Made by a program: the position numbers and the translations under genes | The notes under the pieces: model-generated | The model's database searches: none | Seen by the model: only the letters and a program-made list of their open reading frames with translations | What the model was told of the DNA's origin: nothing | Shown here: positions 25,373 to 34,394 of the stretch, piece by piece | Position numbering within the stretch: the first letter of the stretch is position 1 | Layout: every line of letters begins with the position of its first letter | From: Lysinibacillus timonensis | GTDB lineage: Bacteria; Bacillota; Bacilli; Bacillales_A; Planococcaceae | Direction of reading: 5' to 3' | Length of the DNA: 64,000 nucleotides | NCBI RefSeq assembly: GCF_900291985.1 | Contig: NZ_LT985980.1 | Coordinates: forward strand, 248,001 to 312,000

Positions 25373-26812
25373 CTAACTATCGATTTGTATATTATAAAAT
25401 TCATCAACCTTTTTGAAAATTTTTCGAATAGTTTCGATCGTTGTAAAAGGATTTAATAGAACTGCTCTTAACCATCGCTCACCTCTATAAGTTGGCAATG
25501 AGAAAAAAACGCCTTCTTCATTAAGGAGAAATTGTTGCAGCTCCAAGTTCCATTTGTCCCATTGTTTTGAATCAAGATATTTTGGTTTCCCTCTAAAACA
25601 ACATAAATTTGTATCAGGTTCACTGGCTAATTCTAGGTAGGAACGATTTTTTACTTGATTAACAAATTCCTTGACTAGTAAATAACTCTCATTTAAGAGT
25701 TGTTCATAACCACTTAATCCTATGTGTTGAAGGGACAAATATAATTTTAATATGTCAGCATGACGAGTGCCTTGAACACTAATTTCACCTAAATTTGTAA
25801 AGTATGTATCATTCATATATGGAGCTGAAATTCGGAAATCAGTTTCCAACAATTCAAGGTTTTTAAATAAAACCATAGCACATGTTTTTGCAACATACAT
25901 CCATTTTTGAGGGTTAAAAGTTATAGAATCTGCTCTTTCTATACCAGATAGAAGATGGCGATATTTCTCTGAAAATACTAACGCCCCTCCATAAGCAGCA
26001 TCTACATGTAGCCAAAGCCCATATCTTTCTGCTATTTCAGCAATGGAAAGAATCGGATCAATACTTCCTGTTACAGTGGTTCCAGCCGTAGCTACAACTG
26101 CAAAAGGTTTCTTTCCTTCTTCAAGCAAGCTAATAATCTTCTTTTCTAAATCTAAGGTATCCATCTGAGAATTTTTATTGCTTTTCACTTCAATTACACT
26201 AGATGTACCTAATCCTAATAACATCGCAGCTTTATGAAGAGAAGTATGACTAGCTTCTGATACTAGTATAACTGGTTGTTCTAATAATCGAGTTAATCCT
26301 GCCTCTTTAACATTCAATTTATGGTTACGTGCAACTGCAAGGGCTTGAAGGTTAGCAAGACTACCACCACTAGCCATTACTCCGCTACTTTGGTCATTAA
26401 ACCCAAACATTTGTGCAATTTTTCGAAGCACTTGAACTTCCATTTGAGAAAATACAGGAGACATTTCAATACTCAACATATTGTTATTAATAGCTGTTGT
26501 TACAAACTCACCTAAACAAGAAATTAAGGTGGGTATTGAGTCCATGTGACCGATATAGTTAGAGGTTAGAGGATTCATGGAATTCCTTAAAATTTCTTGT
26601 AATTGTTTCAGAATATCTTCTGTTGAAGTTCCTTGGATAGAAAACTTACCAAAATTATATTTCTCTATTTGAGGTAAGGACTGATAGTGTTCTGAATTAG
26701 CACAATGCTCTATAACCAGATCCATAACTTTTGTAACGAGACTTTTAACTTCAGTAACATTTTGGCCACTTGGTATTATAAAAGAGTCTTTAGAGAGAAA
26801 ATCAGTATTCAT
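25373..26812 (-). CDS. PLP-dependent group II decarboxylase
   Basis: A 479-residue pyridoxal-phosphate enzyme of the aromatic-L-amino-acid/diaminobutyrate decarboxylase family. MASGGSLANLQAL binds the phosphate, HVDAAYGG holds the PLP-contacting Asp, and NPQKWMYV carries the Schiff-base Lys near residue 303. The substrate cannot be read off; 2,4-diaminobutyrate, glutamate and aromatic amino acids are all handled by relatives. It lies beside a LysR gene (same strand) and a divergent dehydratase, suggesting a small amino-acid catabolic unit. Confidence 0.88.
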   Translation of the reverse strand: MNTDFLSKDSFIIPSGQNVTEVKSLVTKVMDLVIEHCANSEHYQSLPQIEKYNFGKFSIQGTSTEDILKQLQEILRNSMNPLTSNYIGHMDSIPTLISCLGEFVTTAINNNMLSIEMSPVFSQMEVQVLRKIAQMFGFNDQSSGVMASGGSLANLQALAVARNHKLNVKEAGLTRLLEQPVILVSEASHTSLHKAAMLLGLGTSSVIEVKSNKNSQMDTLDLEKKIISLLEEGKKPFAVVATAGTTVTGSIDPILSIAEIAERYGLWLHVDAAYGGALVFSEKYRHLLSGIERADSITFNPQKWMYVAKTCAMVLFKNLELLETDFRISAPYMNDTYFTNLGEISVQGTRHADILKLYLSLQHIGLSGYEQLLNESYLLVKEFVNQVKNRSYLELASEPDTNLCCFRGKPKYLDSKQWDKWNLELQQFLLNEEGVFFSLPTYRGERWLRAVLLNPFTTIETIRKIFKKVDEFYNIQIDS

Positions 26813-26999
26813 AATACAACGCCTAACTTTCTGATTTTTTTAATAATTATAACAATACAATTGAAAGATTCAAGGGAAAATGGAAATTTAAGGATAACTT
26901 TATGTGTGAGTCTATTCCTTAAAAAGTAATCCCCTTCTTCTAAAAAGCTTCATATAAAATAGTAAAACGACCCGCTCTTACCTTCGACTACATAGTCCC

Positions 27000-27845
27000 T
27001 CAACGTAAACTATCATTTATTAAATTAACAATTTCTTTTGAGTAAGTTAATAAAGAAATTTTCCTACTAAAGCCATCATTCTTCAATGGAATTGCTTTTA
27101 AACATTGATCTAGGTTTCTCATACTCATTTCAGGGAGAATTGTAATTCCAACACCATTCTTGACTAGTTTTAAAACTAAATCATTTTCTCCAATTTCCAT
27201 CATTTTTTTTAACACAATTTCTTCTTTTCTCAAATATAGATCTAACGATTTTCGAATGTCACAAGGAAATGTGGGCAATATCAAATTTTGTTTAGTAAGT
27301 TGACCTAAAGAAATTGAATTAACTTTTGAAAATTCACTTGAAGCTAATGCAATCACAAAGTATGGTTCATTTATGATTGTATAAACATAATCCTTGTCTT
27401 TAACATCCTGTCCAAATCCTATATCTATTTCTTTCTCTAGTAACAAGCTTTCAATTTCCTCACTTGTTCCAACAACATGAAGAGTTACTTTATATTCCAA
27501 AGAATTTAACTTTTGAATGACTTCTGGTAATAGATTATTTGCAATACTAGGTAAGGCTGCCATTTTAATCGTTTTAATATGATAATTTTTTGTAAACCTT
27601 TGTTTCAAACTAGAAATCTTGTCCAGTATCGTTTCGGCTTCTGTTAGAAAAACTTCCCCGTTTGGAGTTAAAAATACTTCGCTTTTACTTCTTTCAAACA
27701 AAGTAGTACCTAACTCATCCTCTAATAATTTTAACTGCTTAGTTAAGGCTGGCTGCGAAATATGGAGTGATTTCGCAGCTTTATTGATACTTTTAGTTTT
27801 TGCTATAACTTTAACGTAATTTAATTGCTGAAGATTCAAGTTCAT
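27000..27845 (-). CDS. LysR-family transcriptional regulator
   Basis: A 281-residue regulator. The N-terminal winged HTH (NLQQLNYVKVIAKTKSINKA, then LHISQPALTKQLKLLEDELG) occupies residues 1-62, and the rest is the two-lobed effector domain. It is divergent from the dehydratase at 27977 with about 130 bases between, the usual LysR arrangement, so the dehydratase and perhaps the decarboxylase are its likely targets. The effector is unknown. Confidence 0.9.
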   Translation of the reverse strand: MNLNLQQLNYVKVIAKTKSINKAAKSLHISQPALTKQLKLLEDELGTTLFERSKSEVFLTPNGEVFLTEAETILDKISSLKQRFTKNYHIKTIKMAALPSIANNLLPEVIQKLNSLEYKVTLHVVGTSEEIESLLLEKEIDIGFGQDVKDKDYVYTIINEPYFVIALASSEFSKVNSISLGQLTKQNLILPTFPCDIRKSLDLYLRKEEIVLKKMMEIGENDLVLKLVKNGVGITILPEMSMRNLDQCLKAIPLKNDGFSRKISLLTYSKEIVNLINDSLR

Positions 27846-27976
27846 CCCCCTCTTATAACTTTAGATTATAACATTATGACGAGTTGGTATTATCTAAATA
27901 TATGAAAAAGTCATAATATTTATAGAATGAAAAATAATTTAGAAATCTTTAAAAAATGATAAAAGGAGATGTTTAT

Positions 27977-28960
27977 TTGAAACAATTTTCCATAACTTTG
28001 CAAGATATAATCCAATCGCACAATAGGATTCGACCTTATATCCATCGCACACCATTAGAATATAATGAACAGTTAAGTCAGTTATATAAAACGGACATCT
28101 ATTTAAAATTAGAAAACCTTCAAGTAACCGGAAGCTTTAAAGCAAGAGGTTCACTTAATAAGCTCTTAACATTGAATGAAACCGAGCGTCAACTTGGTGT
28201 AATTGCTCCCTCGGCGGGAAATCATGGAATCGGCTTAGCCTATGCAGCTAAGAAATTAAATGTACCTGCGCATGTTTATTTACCTAAAGATGTAGACCAA
28301 AGTAAAATTCGCGCTTTACAGAACTATGGTGCACAATTATCGTTCTTTAAAACAATAGAGGATGCTAGGATAGCTGCCATAAATACAGCACAAGAAACGG
28401 GCAAAACATTCCTTTCTGCTTACAATGATCCAGCAATCATTTCAGCTGGTGGCACAGTTGCTCTAGAGATTATAGAAGATTTGACAGACGTCGATGTAGT
28501 GATAACTTGTTTGGGTGGCGGAGGTCTCACTGCTGGTATGTGTTTAGCCTTAAAATCCATTAATCCAAAAATCGAAGTTTGGGCTGTAGAGCCAAAAAAT
28601 AGTCCTTCCATAGCTACTTGGCATAATCATGGAAAGGTGTCAGATGTAAAATTAAAAAGTTCGATAGCTGAGGGTCTAAGTGGTCCTATTGATCCTAAAA
28701 CAATTACTTTTCCAATAATTCATCAATATATTGATACAATTTTAACAGTGTCAGAAGAAGAAATTATAAAAGCAATGAAACTAATGATAGAATCCCAATA
28801 CATTGTTGAGCCTTCAGGGGTAGCAGGTATTGCAGTATTAAATCAATGTGGAGATAAATTGAAGGGACTAAAAATAGCCATCGTAGTTACAGGTAGAAAT
28901 ATTTCATGGTCTAGATTTATTTCCCTCGTCGAAGAAAGTCATCATACATGGAGTATTTAA
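27977..28960 (+). CDS. Threonine/serine dehydratase-like PLP enzyme
   Basis: A TTG at 27977 follows AAAAGGAGATG at good spacing; the ATG at 27956 lies upstream of that site. About 327 residues of fold-type II. The PLP Lys is in TGSFKARGSLNKL near residue 54, with SAGNHGIG and the phosphate loop CLGGGGLTAG. It resembles IlvA/TdcB and the EutB hydroxyectoine-utilisation enzyme; there is no C-terminal ACT domain, so it is probably a catabolic form. Likely controlled by the divergent LysR. Confidence 0.87.
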   Translation: MKQFSITLQDIIQSHNRIRPYIHRTPLEYNEQLSQLYKTDIYLKLENLQVTGSFKARGSLNKLLTLNETERQLGVIAPSAGNHGIGLAYAAKKLNVPAHVYLPKDVDQSKIRALQNYGAQLSFFKTIEDARIAAINTAQETGKTFLSAYNDPAIISAGGTVALEIIEDLTDVDVVITCLGGGGLTAGMCLALKSINPKIEVWAVEPKNSPSIATWHNHGKVSDVKLKSSIAEGLSGPIDPKTITFPIIHQYIDTILTVSEEEIIKAMKLMIESQYIVEPSGVAGIAVLNQCGDKLKGLKIAIVVTGRNISWSRFISLVEESHHTWSI

Positions 28961-29025
28961 TGGATACACACTTATCCTCATTATGATTACAGAGCATAAG
29001 CTCCAACTTATGTTTTATAAATAAG

Positions 29026-29058
29026 ATGGTTGGCATTGAACCAATGCCAACCATTTTT
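29026..29058 (+). terminator. Intrinsic terminator of dehydratase gene
   Basis: Perfect stem ATGGTTGGCATTG/CAATGCCAACCAT around AAC, then TTTTT. Confidence 0.9.
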
Positions 29059-29099
29059 AACTTCGATCTTAAGGGCTTTTATCTCTTTGAAATCGTTAC

Positions 29100-29130
29100 A
29101 TTTTAGTCCAGAAACGCGGCGTATAATTGA
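29100..29130 (-). repeat. Degenerate family-1 repeat
   Basis: CAGAAACGCGGCGTATAATT then GAATATCGG. Only the right part is recognisable. Confidence 0.45.
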
Positions 29131-29147
29131 ATATCGGCCTTCTATTA

Positions 29148-29252
29148 GTTGAGTTACTTACACGTAGGCATTCAGGGTAAGCTCCAAATATAATAAGTAG
29201 CCGGAAAATTTCCGCTTAATTAAAAAATAACGTTTAAAATTGCTGAAATAGA
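29148..29252. repeat. Family-2 repeat, left half (split by IS256)
   Basis: GAGTTACTTACACGTAGGC, TAAGCTCCAAATATAATAAG and box 1 AGCCGGAAAATTTCCGC. It ends in the 8-bp duplication GAAATAGA (29245-29252). Continues at 30752. Confidence 0.85.
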
Positions 29253-30751
29253 GAGAGCGTATTAAATTTTGTGTAAATGGTTAAACTTTCCAATAAGAGG
29301 AGGATGACCATTATGCAAAATTACGAAAATATGACGATTAAGGATTTAGCCAGGGAGTGTCAATCTGTCGATGACATCATTGAGATGATGAAATCTTTAT
29401 TTAAAGAAACATTACAACTTGTATTTGAAGCTGAAATAGAGGATCACCTGGGCTATACAAAACACAGTTCTCAGGGAATTAACACTGGTAATAGTCGAAA
29501 TGGATATAGAACAAAGGTTATTAAGACAAAGTTTGGTAATACAAGATTAAGTATTCCCAGAGATCGTAATGGTGAATATGAGCCACAAATTGTTAAGAAC
29601 TATGAGTCATCGATTAATGGTCTAGAGGAACAGATTCTAGCCCTCTATTCCAAAGGAATGTCTACTAGAGATATTGAGTCACACATGAATGATATATATG
29701 GTGTAGATGTTTCGCCTAGTTTAGTTAGTAAAGTGACAGATAAAATTCTACCACAAATAGTTGAGTGGCAGTCTCGTCCGCTGGACCGAGTCTATCCCAT
29801 TGTTTATCTAGATGCGGTTCACTTTAAGGTAAAGCATGAAAATCGCATTATCAATAAGGCAGCTTACACAGTTCTAGGTGTTAATTCCGATGGAATAAAG
29901 GATATTTTAGGAATATGGATTGGAGAAAATGAGAGCGCAAGCTTTTGGTTGAGTGTCTGTACTGACCTTAAAAGTCGTGGTGTTGAAGATATTTTGATTG
30001 CTTGTAAAGACGGACTTTCGGGCTTTTCAGAAGCTATTCAAAGTACATTTCCACAGACTCATATTCAGTTATGCGTGATTCATCAAATACGTAACACAAT
30101 GAAGTATGTTGCATCAAAGGAACGACAAGCATTTATGAATGATTTAAAGAAAGTCTATAAAGCTTCCATTCTAGAACAAGCTGAACTGGAATTTAAAAAA
30201 CTAAAGGAATCATGGAATAACAAATATCCGAAGGTTATTGAATCATGGGAAGAAAATTGGTTAGAGCTGACCACTTACTTTTCATATCCAACGGAGATTA
30301 GAAAGATTATATATACTACTAATACGGTTGAGGGATTCCATCGGCAGTTAAGAAAAGTGACAAAAACTAAATCAGCTTATCCTACAGACAATGCATTAAA
30401 GAAAATCATCTATTTAGCTACTATGGATGCAATTGAAAAGTGGAATAAGCCAATTCCAGGATGGCTAGAATGTGAAGGACAATTTAAAATATTATTTGCG
30501 GGTCGCATTTAGTTGGCTTTTTCATTTGATTAAGTTCTGTCGTGTTGGGCTTCGCTACGCTGTGCCCAAAAGTTTAACGCTTTCTTCAGCCCAAAAAGGA
30601 ATAGAAAAAGAGAGAGTAACTCTCCCCTTTTTGGTCTATCTGTTAAGTGCTCAGGTTGCTCTTCAGCAGAGCCTTATCCCCTTAATAGATAATAAAAGTA
30701 TTAACATAATTTGAGAAAGTCATTCATTTACACAAAATAATTTACATTCCC
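29253..30751 (+). mobile_element. IS256-family insertion sequence
   Basis: Length 1499 bp. Terminal repeats: left GAGAGCGTATTAAATTTTGT and right (reversed) GGGAATGTAAATTATTTTGT, both then GTAAATG. An 8-bp target duplication GAAATAGA (29245-29252 and 30752-30759) matches the family habit. It has one transposase gene, then a G+C-richer 3' region with hairpins. It interrupts a family-2 repeat exactly between boxes 1 and 2. Confidence 0.95.
29313..30512 (+). CDS. IS256-family transposase
   Basis: The ATG at 29313 is best placed after AGAGGAGG; upstream in-frame starts at 29277 and 29304 lack spacing. About 399 residues. The mutator-type core includes VYLDAVHFKV, ACKDGLSGF and TTNTVEGFHRQLRKVTK, giving catalytic D, D and E. 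QLCVIHQIRN is also typical. It appears complete and potentially active. Confidence 0.93.
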   Translation: MQNYENMTIKDLARECQSVDDIIEMMKSLFKETLQLVFEAEIEDHLGYTKHSSQGINTGNSRNGYRTKVIKTKFGNTRLSIPRDRNGEYEPQIVKNYESSINGLEEQILALYSKGMSTRDIESHMNDIYGVDVSPSLVSKVTDKILPQIVEWQSRPLDRVYPIVYLDAVHFKVKHENRIINKAAYTVLGVNSDGIKDILGIWIGENESASFWLSVCTDLKSRGVEDILIACKDGLSGFSEAIQSTFPQTHIQLCVIHQIRNTMKYVASKERQAFMNDLKKVYKASILEQAELEFKKLKESWNNKYPKVIESWEENWLELTTYFSYPTEIRKIIYTTNTVEGFHRQLRKVTKTKSAYPTDNALKKIIYLATMDAIEKWNKPIPGWLECEGQFKILFAGRI

Positions 30752-30944
30752 GAAATAGACGGAGAAATTCCGCCTATCGACTCGAAAAAGATGAAAATAG
30801 AGAATTTTCCACTGCATAGTCGGAAAATTTCCCCTTATGTACCCATGAATATAGATGCATTCGGCATTTAACCGGAAAAGCTCCGCTAATTTTACTTTTA
30901 GTGCTTAAAAATGCGTTACCGAAACTTCACATCATTAATCAAAA
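30752..30944. repeat. Family-2 repeat, right half (split by IS256)
   Basis: Starts with the duplicated GAAATAGA; boxes 2 (GACGGAGAAATTCCGCC), 3 (AGTCGGAAAATTTCCCC) and 4 (ACCGGAAAAGCTCCGC), then the tail ATGCGTTACCGAAAC. It runs directly into a family-1 copy. Confidence 0.85.
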
Positions 30945-30946
30945 AA

Positions 30947-31020
30947 ACTCAACAATCTGGCCCTTAAATGCAAACAGACGCATTTCTTAGAGAAACGCGC
31001 CCTTTAATTGAGCATCGCAT
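30947..31020 (-). repeat. Family-1 hairpin repeat
   Basis: Left arm CTCAACAATCTGGCCCTTAA, stem GACGCATTTC/GAAACGCGC around TTAGA, right box CCTTTAATTGAGCATCGC. Confidence 0.85.
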
Positions 31021-31063
31021 GGACGGTATAACTTTTACAAATATTCATCAGTTAGTAAAACTA

Positions 31064-31768
31064 CTAACTTTCCTTTTTGATAAAAAGAGGAACTAACATG
31101 ACAGCTCCGATGATTATATAACTAACTACGAAAATGCTATCGAGTATTACTGGTGTATTTATTAGTACTTGATCTTCACCTTCCATATGCTCTATCACCT
31201 TGAACACCGGAGGGAAGACCCACAAAATCCATTTAAAAAACAATGATATTTCGATAATTGATTTTGAAGCGAGAGAAACAACGATTATCAATACAGACGA
31301 AAGCCATGCGTATTTTGTTGTTGCTAGTTTCGTTGCCGAAAATAGGGTTCCTACTAATATTCCAAATGCAATAAAAACCAAGTGACTGTAAAAAGCATAA
31401 GCATATAGCTCGATTGACATAGTCCCTTTGAAGCTATCTGTAATGATTGGGAAAAAAATAGCAAATAAAAATAAAGGTAACATTACGATTAGAATAGTTA
31501 GCCATTTGCCAAATAAGTAATCCACTTTTCTTTTTAAATGAGTGATTAAGATATGCTTTTCACTTTCCTCATCCAAACTAAAAATGGACATTGTAATCCA
31601 TGTCATGATGAAATACATTGCAATTGAAGATGCTCCATAACTACTGAGGATCGGTACATTTTTATAGGCATATAAAATAATTACCCATGCCAAAAATATA
31701 ACAACGGGTGGAATACATTTTAATGAACGAACATAGCTGATTATTTGGTAACGGATAAAAGCTGACAA
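31064..31768 (-). CDS. ABC transporter permease
   Basis: A TTG at 31768 starts a 234-residue protein with about six TM segments (for example IPPVVIFLAWVIILYAY and YAFYSHLVFIAFGILVGTLF), typical of ABC-2-type single-chain permeases. It begins four bases past the stop of the upstream ATPase gene and probably pairs with it as an exporter. Substrate unknown. Confidence 0.82.
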   Translation of the reverse strand: MSAFIRYQIISYVRSLKCIPPVVIFLAWVIILYAYKNVPILSSYGASSIAMYFIMTWITMSIFSLDEESEKHILITHLKRKVDYLFGKWLTILIVMLPLFLFAIFFPIITDSFKGTMSIELYAYAFYSHLVFIAFGILVGTLFSATKLATTKYAWLSSVLIIVVSLASKSIIEISLFFKWILWVFPPVFKVIEHMEGEDQVLINTPVILDSIFVVSYIIIGAVMLVPLFIKKES

Positions 31769-31772
31769 CTTA

Positions 31773-32588
31773 CTACCTCTTCTCTGTTAATTCAAATATT
31801 GAACATCCTCTTTGAAGCAACATGGCTAATATCTTATCAGACTCTTGTGCTGAAACAATTATTTCAACAGAATCTCTCCCAATAAATGTATGACGAATAG
31901 ACGGAATCTCTTCTATTATCTCCCTAGTGGGGATACTTGCTCTTATGTATCTAAAGTTTCCCTTTTTGATTTTTGTGGCATCGTTGACAATTCTTCCTCT
32001 CTCTACAGTTAAGATTCTATCGGCTAATCCTTCAATGAGTAGTGGTTCATGTGTTGTAAAAATAATCGTTTTCTCCCCTTTTAGAGAATTTAGCTGATTC
32101 AAAAGCTCAATTTTTGCTTGATCATCTAGCCCAGTTAGAGGTTCATCCAATAATAATAGCTCAGGGTTCTTCAGCAATGCTTGGATAATTCCGGCTTTTT
32201 GCTTTGTCCCTTTTGAACAATTCTTTAAAGGGGTGTTTAGAAAGTCTTTGATTGCAAACAGCTCAGCATAATTCACAATTTTTTTATAAATTTCGTCATC
32301 AGATTTAGAAGTCATTTTGCCCATTAACGTTAAATAATCTTGTAATTTGAATCGGATACTTTCTGGAAAATGTTCAGGTACATATCCTATACTAATTTGT
32401 GATCTCTTCACCTGCCCGGAAGTTTCTTTATATATCCCCCCAATGATTTTTAAAAGGCTGCTTTTCCCGGTTCCATTATTTCCGGTGATTGCTACTTTTT
32501 CACCTTGTGAAATACTTAAAGAGACTTCCTTAAGAATCATTATTCCATCCATTTCCTTACAAGCTTGATGTGCCTCGAATATTTTCAT
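31773..32588 (-). CDS. ABC transporter ATP-binding protein
   Basis: The ATG at 32588 is preferred (GGAAGTGG upstream); a longer frame starts at 32603. About 271 residues. Walker A GNNGTGKSS near residue 38, signature-like CSKGTKQK, Walker B ELLLLDEPLTGLD and the switch His in TTHEP. The signature C is degenerate (CSKGT rather than LSGGQ), as in some ABC-2 exporters. Operon with the permease. Confidence 0.9.
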   Translation of the reverse strand: MKIFEAHQACKEMDGIMILKEVSLSISQGEKVAITGNNGTGKSSLLKIIGGIYKETSGQVKRSQISIGYVPEHFPESIRFKLQDYLTLMGKMTSKSDDEIYKKIVNYAELFAIKDFLNTPLKNCSKGTKQKAGIIQALLKNPELLLLDEPLTGLDDQAKIELLNQLNSLKGEKTIIFTTHEPLLIEGLADRILTVERGRIVNDATKIKKGNFRYIRASIPTREIIEEIPSIRHTFIGRDSVEIIVSAQESDKILAMLLQRGCSIFELTEKR

Positions 32589-32603
32589 GAAAACCACTTC
32601 CAT

Positions 32604-33007
32604 CTTCCGTCATTTTACTAGCTGAATAAAGACAAAATCTACCATTTCCCTAATGGTACCCTTCACTTCGATAATAGAATGCTAATTAAATTATACAACA
32701 ATTTCCACATAAGTTAGAATAATCAATCATTTTATAATTATTACGGGTTATTTTAAGGAGCGTTACTTCATCAAATGGCCCGCCATGATTCATAAAAAAT
32801 TACTATCCAATTCAGTATGTGGAATTAAAGCACCCATTTGTTTTCCTCTTGACACTATCTTGCCCCACTAATACAAAAAGCTTGGGTGGTAAGAATTAGT
32901 AACTGCATTCAAAGAGATAATTAATTGCAAAACCCTTACCATCAGAGTTAACAAAAATGCATATTAAGAACACCACGTGACAAACTAAAGTCATGGAGGT
33001 GTGTATA
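32604..33007. other. Intergenic stretch
   Basis: No gene is supported. A short GGCCCGCCATGATTCATAA near 32779 faintly recalls the family-1 right box. CATATTA at 32960-32966 fits a sigma-G -10 for the spore gene, but no matching -35 is clear. Confidence 0.4.
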
Positions 33008-33163
33008 GTGAGTAACAGCCAGAATAACAAGTTAAGTGCTAAAGTTAGTGATGAGCAAGCAGTAAGGAAGAATTTGTCAAGGAAGTATGATCATGAATTT
33101 GCAAACGAACCGTTGACAGCGGTTGAGAGACTCAATAATAAGAAAACTAAGAAGCGACAATAA
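33008..33163 (+). CDS. Small acid-soluble spore protein, SspO-like
   Basis: A GTG at 33008 follows GGAGGTG. The 51-residue product begins MSNSQNNKLSAKVSDEQAV, and its C-terminus, EFANEPLTAVERLNNKKTKK, is the mark of the SspO/CotK minor spore proteins, which bind DNA or the spore core. It was too short for an automatic list. A terminator follows at 33250. Confidence 0.8.
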   Translation: MSNSQNNKLSAKVSDEQAVRKNLSRKYDHEFANEPLTAVERLNNKKTKKRQ

Positions 33164-33249
33164 TGAATGCCTTTGACAAACTGATGCAGTGGTCAACAAC
33201 ATTACCTAATACGTGTATAGTCTAACAAGTGATTAAAATGATACTAAAA

Positions 33250-33281
33250 GCCCCCGTCTATAGTATAATGCGGGGGCATTT
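33250..33281 (+). terminator. Intrinsic terminator of spore gene
   Basis: Stem GCCCCCG/CGGGGGC around a 14-base loop, then ATTTTG. Confidence 0.85.
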
Positions 33282-33480
33282 TGACGCTTACAATGATAAA
33301 TAAATCGCACAAGCTCTTTTCAAATGACTAATATTAATATTTTACATTAGAGGGGTGAACATACCTTGATAAATGAACGAAACGTCGCGAAATTACATGC
33401 AATCTTTCATCAATTACCTTACTAGATAGTTAAATACATTACCTTACAATTCACCTTAATATTACCGTGTTATTCCTTGG

Positions 33481-33544
33481 ATGGTACTTTAGTTTAAGAA
33501 GGCACGATTTTTCTTCAAGAATTCCGCCCGAGAATAGAATAGTT
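33481..33544 (-). repeat. Family-1 hairpin repeat
   Basis: GGTACTTTAGTTTAAGAAGG, stem GGCACGATTT/AGAATTCCGCC, right box CGAGAATAGAATAG. It is followed immediately by family 2. Confidence 0.7.
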
Positions 33545-33826
33545 ACTTACACTTAGGCGTTCAGGTTAAGAGTTAAATAGAATAAATAGCCGGAAAATTT
33601 CCGCTTAATTAAAAAATAAAGAAAAAAATAGCTTAAATAGAAGGAGAAATTCCGCTTATCGTCTAAAAAAAGGCGAAAATAAAGGATTTTCCTCTGCATA
33701 GTCGGAAAAATTCCCCTTATGTACCCCAGAATAAAGGTCTATTCGGCATTTAACCGGAGAATCTCCGCTTACTTTACTTTCACAGTTTATTAATGCGTTA
33801 CCGAAACCTCTCATCATTAATCAAAA
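33541..33826. repeat. Family-2 repeat, full copy
   Basis: All four boxes: 1 AGCCGGAAAATTTCCGC, 2 GAAGGAGAAATTCCGCT, 3 AGTCGGAAAAATTCCCC, 4 ACCGGAGAATCTCCGC. Flanks TTACTTACACTTAGGCGTTC (left) and ATGCGTTACCGAAACCTCTC (right). Confidence 0.85.
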
Positions 33827-33830
33827 AACC

Positions 33831-33862
33831 TTCACAATTAGGCCCGATTGTGGAATAGGTTA
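33831..33862 (-). repeat. Collapsed family-1 repeat
   Basis: TCACAATTAGGCCCGATTGT then GGAATAGG: both arms meet with no central stem, leaving a short palindrome. Confidence 0.6.
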
Positions 33863-34039
33863 AACAGTTAATCAATACAGAAGAATTGATCAAACCTTTT
33901 TAATACTAAGTATCTTTATCAGACTTTTTCCAATATGGTCGAACTTCATTTCTAAGTACAGTTAATTTTTACAATTTAAAACTTTCAAACATGTTCTATT
34001 GAGGTCAACCCTATTTATCCTACTTAAGCGTAATTAATA

Positions 34040-34118
34040 CAAATTACTGACAAACAAAAAAAGAGTATTACAACCTGTTTACTCTTTTGTATGCATTGTC
34101 CGCAGAATTTCTAACATT
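34040..34118. repeat. Family-3 repeat, partial copy 3
   Basis: AAAAAAAGAGTATTACAACC with CTGTTTACTCTTTT and the GTCCGCAGAATT segment; the distal part is missing. Confidence 0.65.
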
Positions 34119-34394
34119 TCTTTTAGATGATCTATACCAACATGAGGATTTGCCTAGTGTCATTTTTAAGATAACCATTTTTTATATTTATTTAAATACG
34201 TGCGATGATTTGCCCCACTGTGTTACTGCTTATAGTCGGGCTGAACCAGAGTAATAGGATTCGGATTACTTATTACCCATTACTATCCCATTCTCTATGC
34301 ATCCCCCATGCCATTTTAGTTAATCCAAATTGCTTTCTATTTAAATCTGTGAAAGAATTAGTACATTCTAACATGTATGAAAGGAAAAAAAGTT

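Noticed and set aside
30472-30714. ORF after the IS256 transposase
   Set aside because: Falls in the hairpin-rich 3' region of the element; composition not protein-like.
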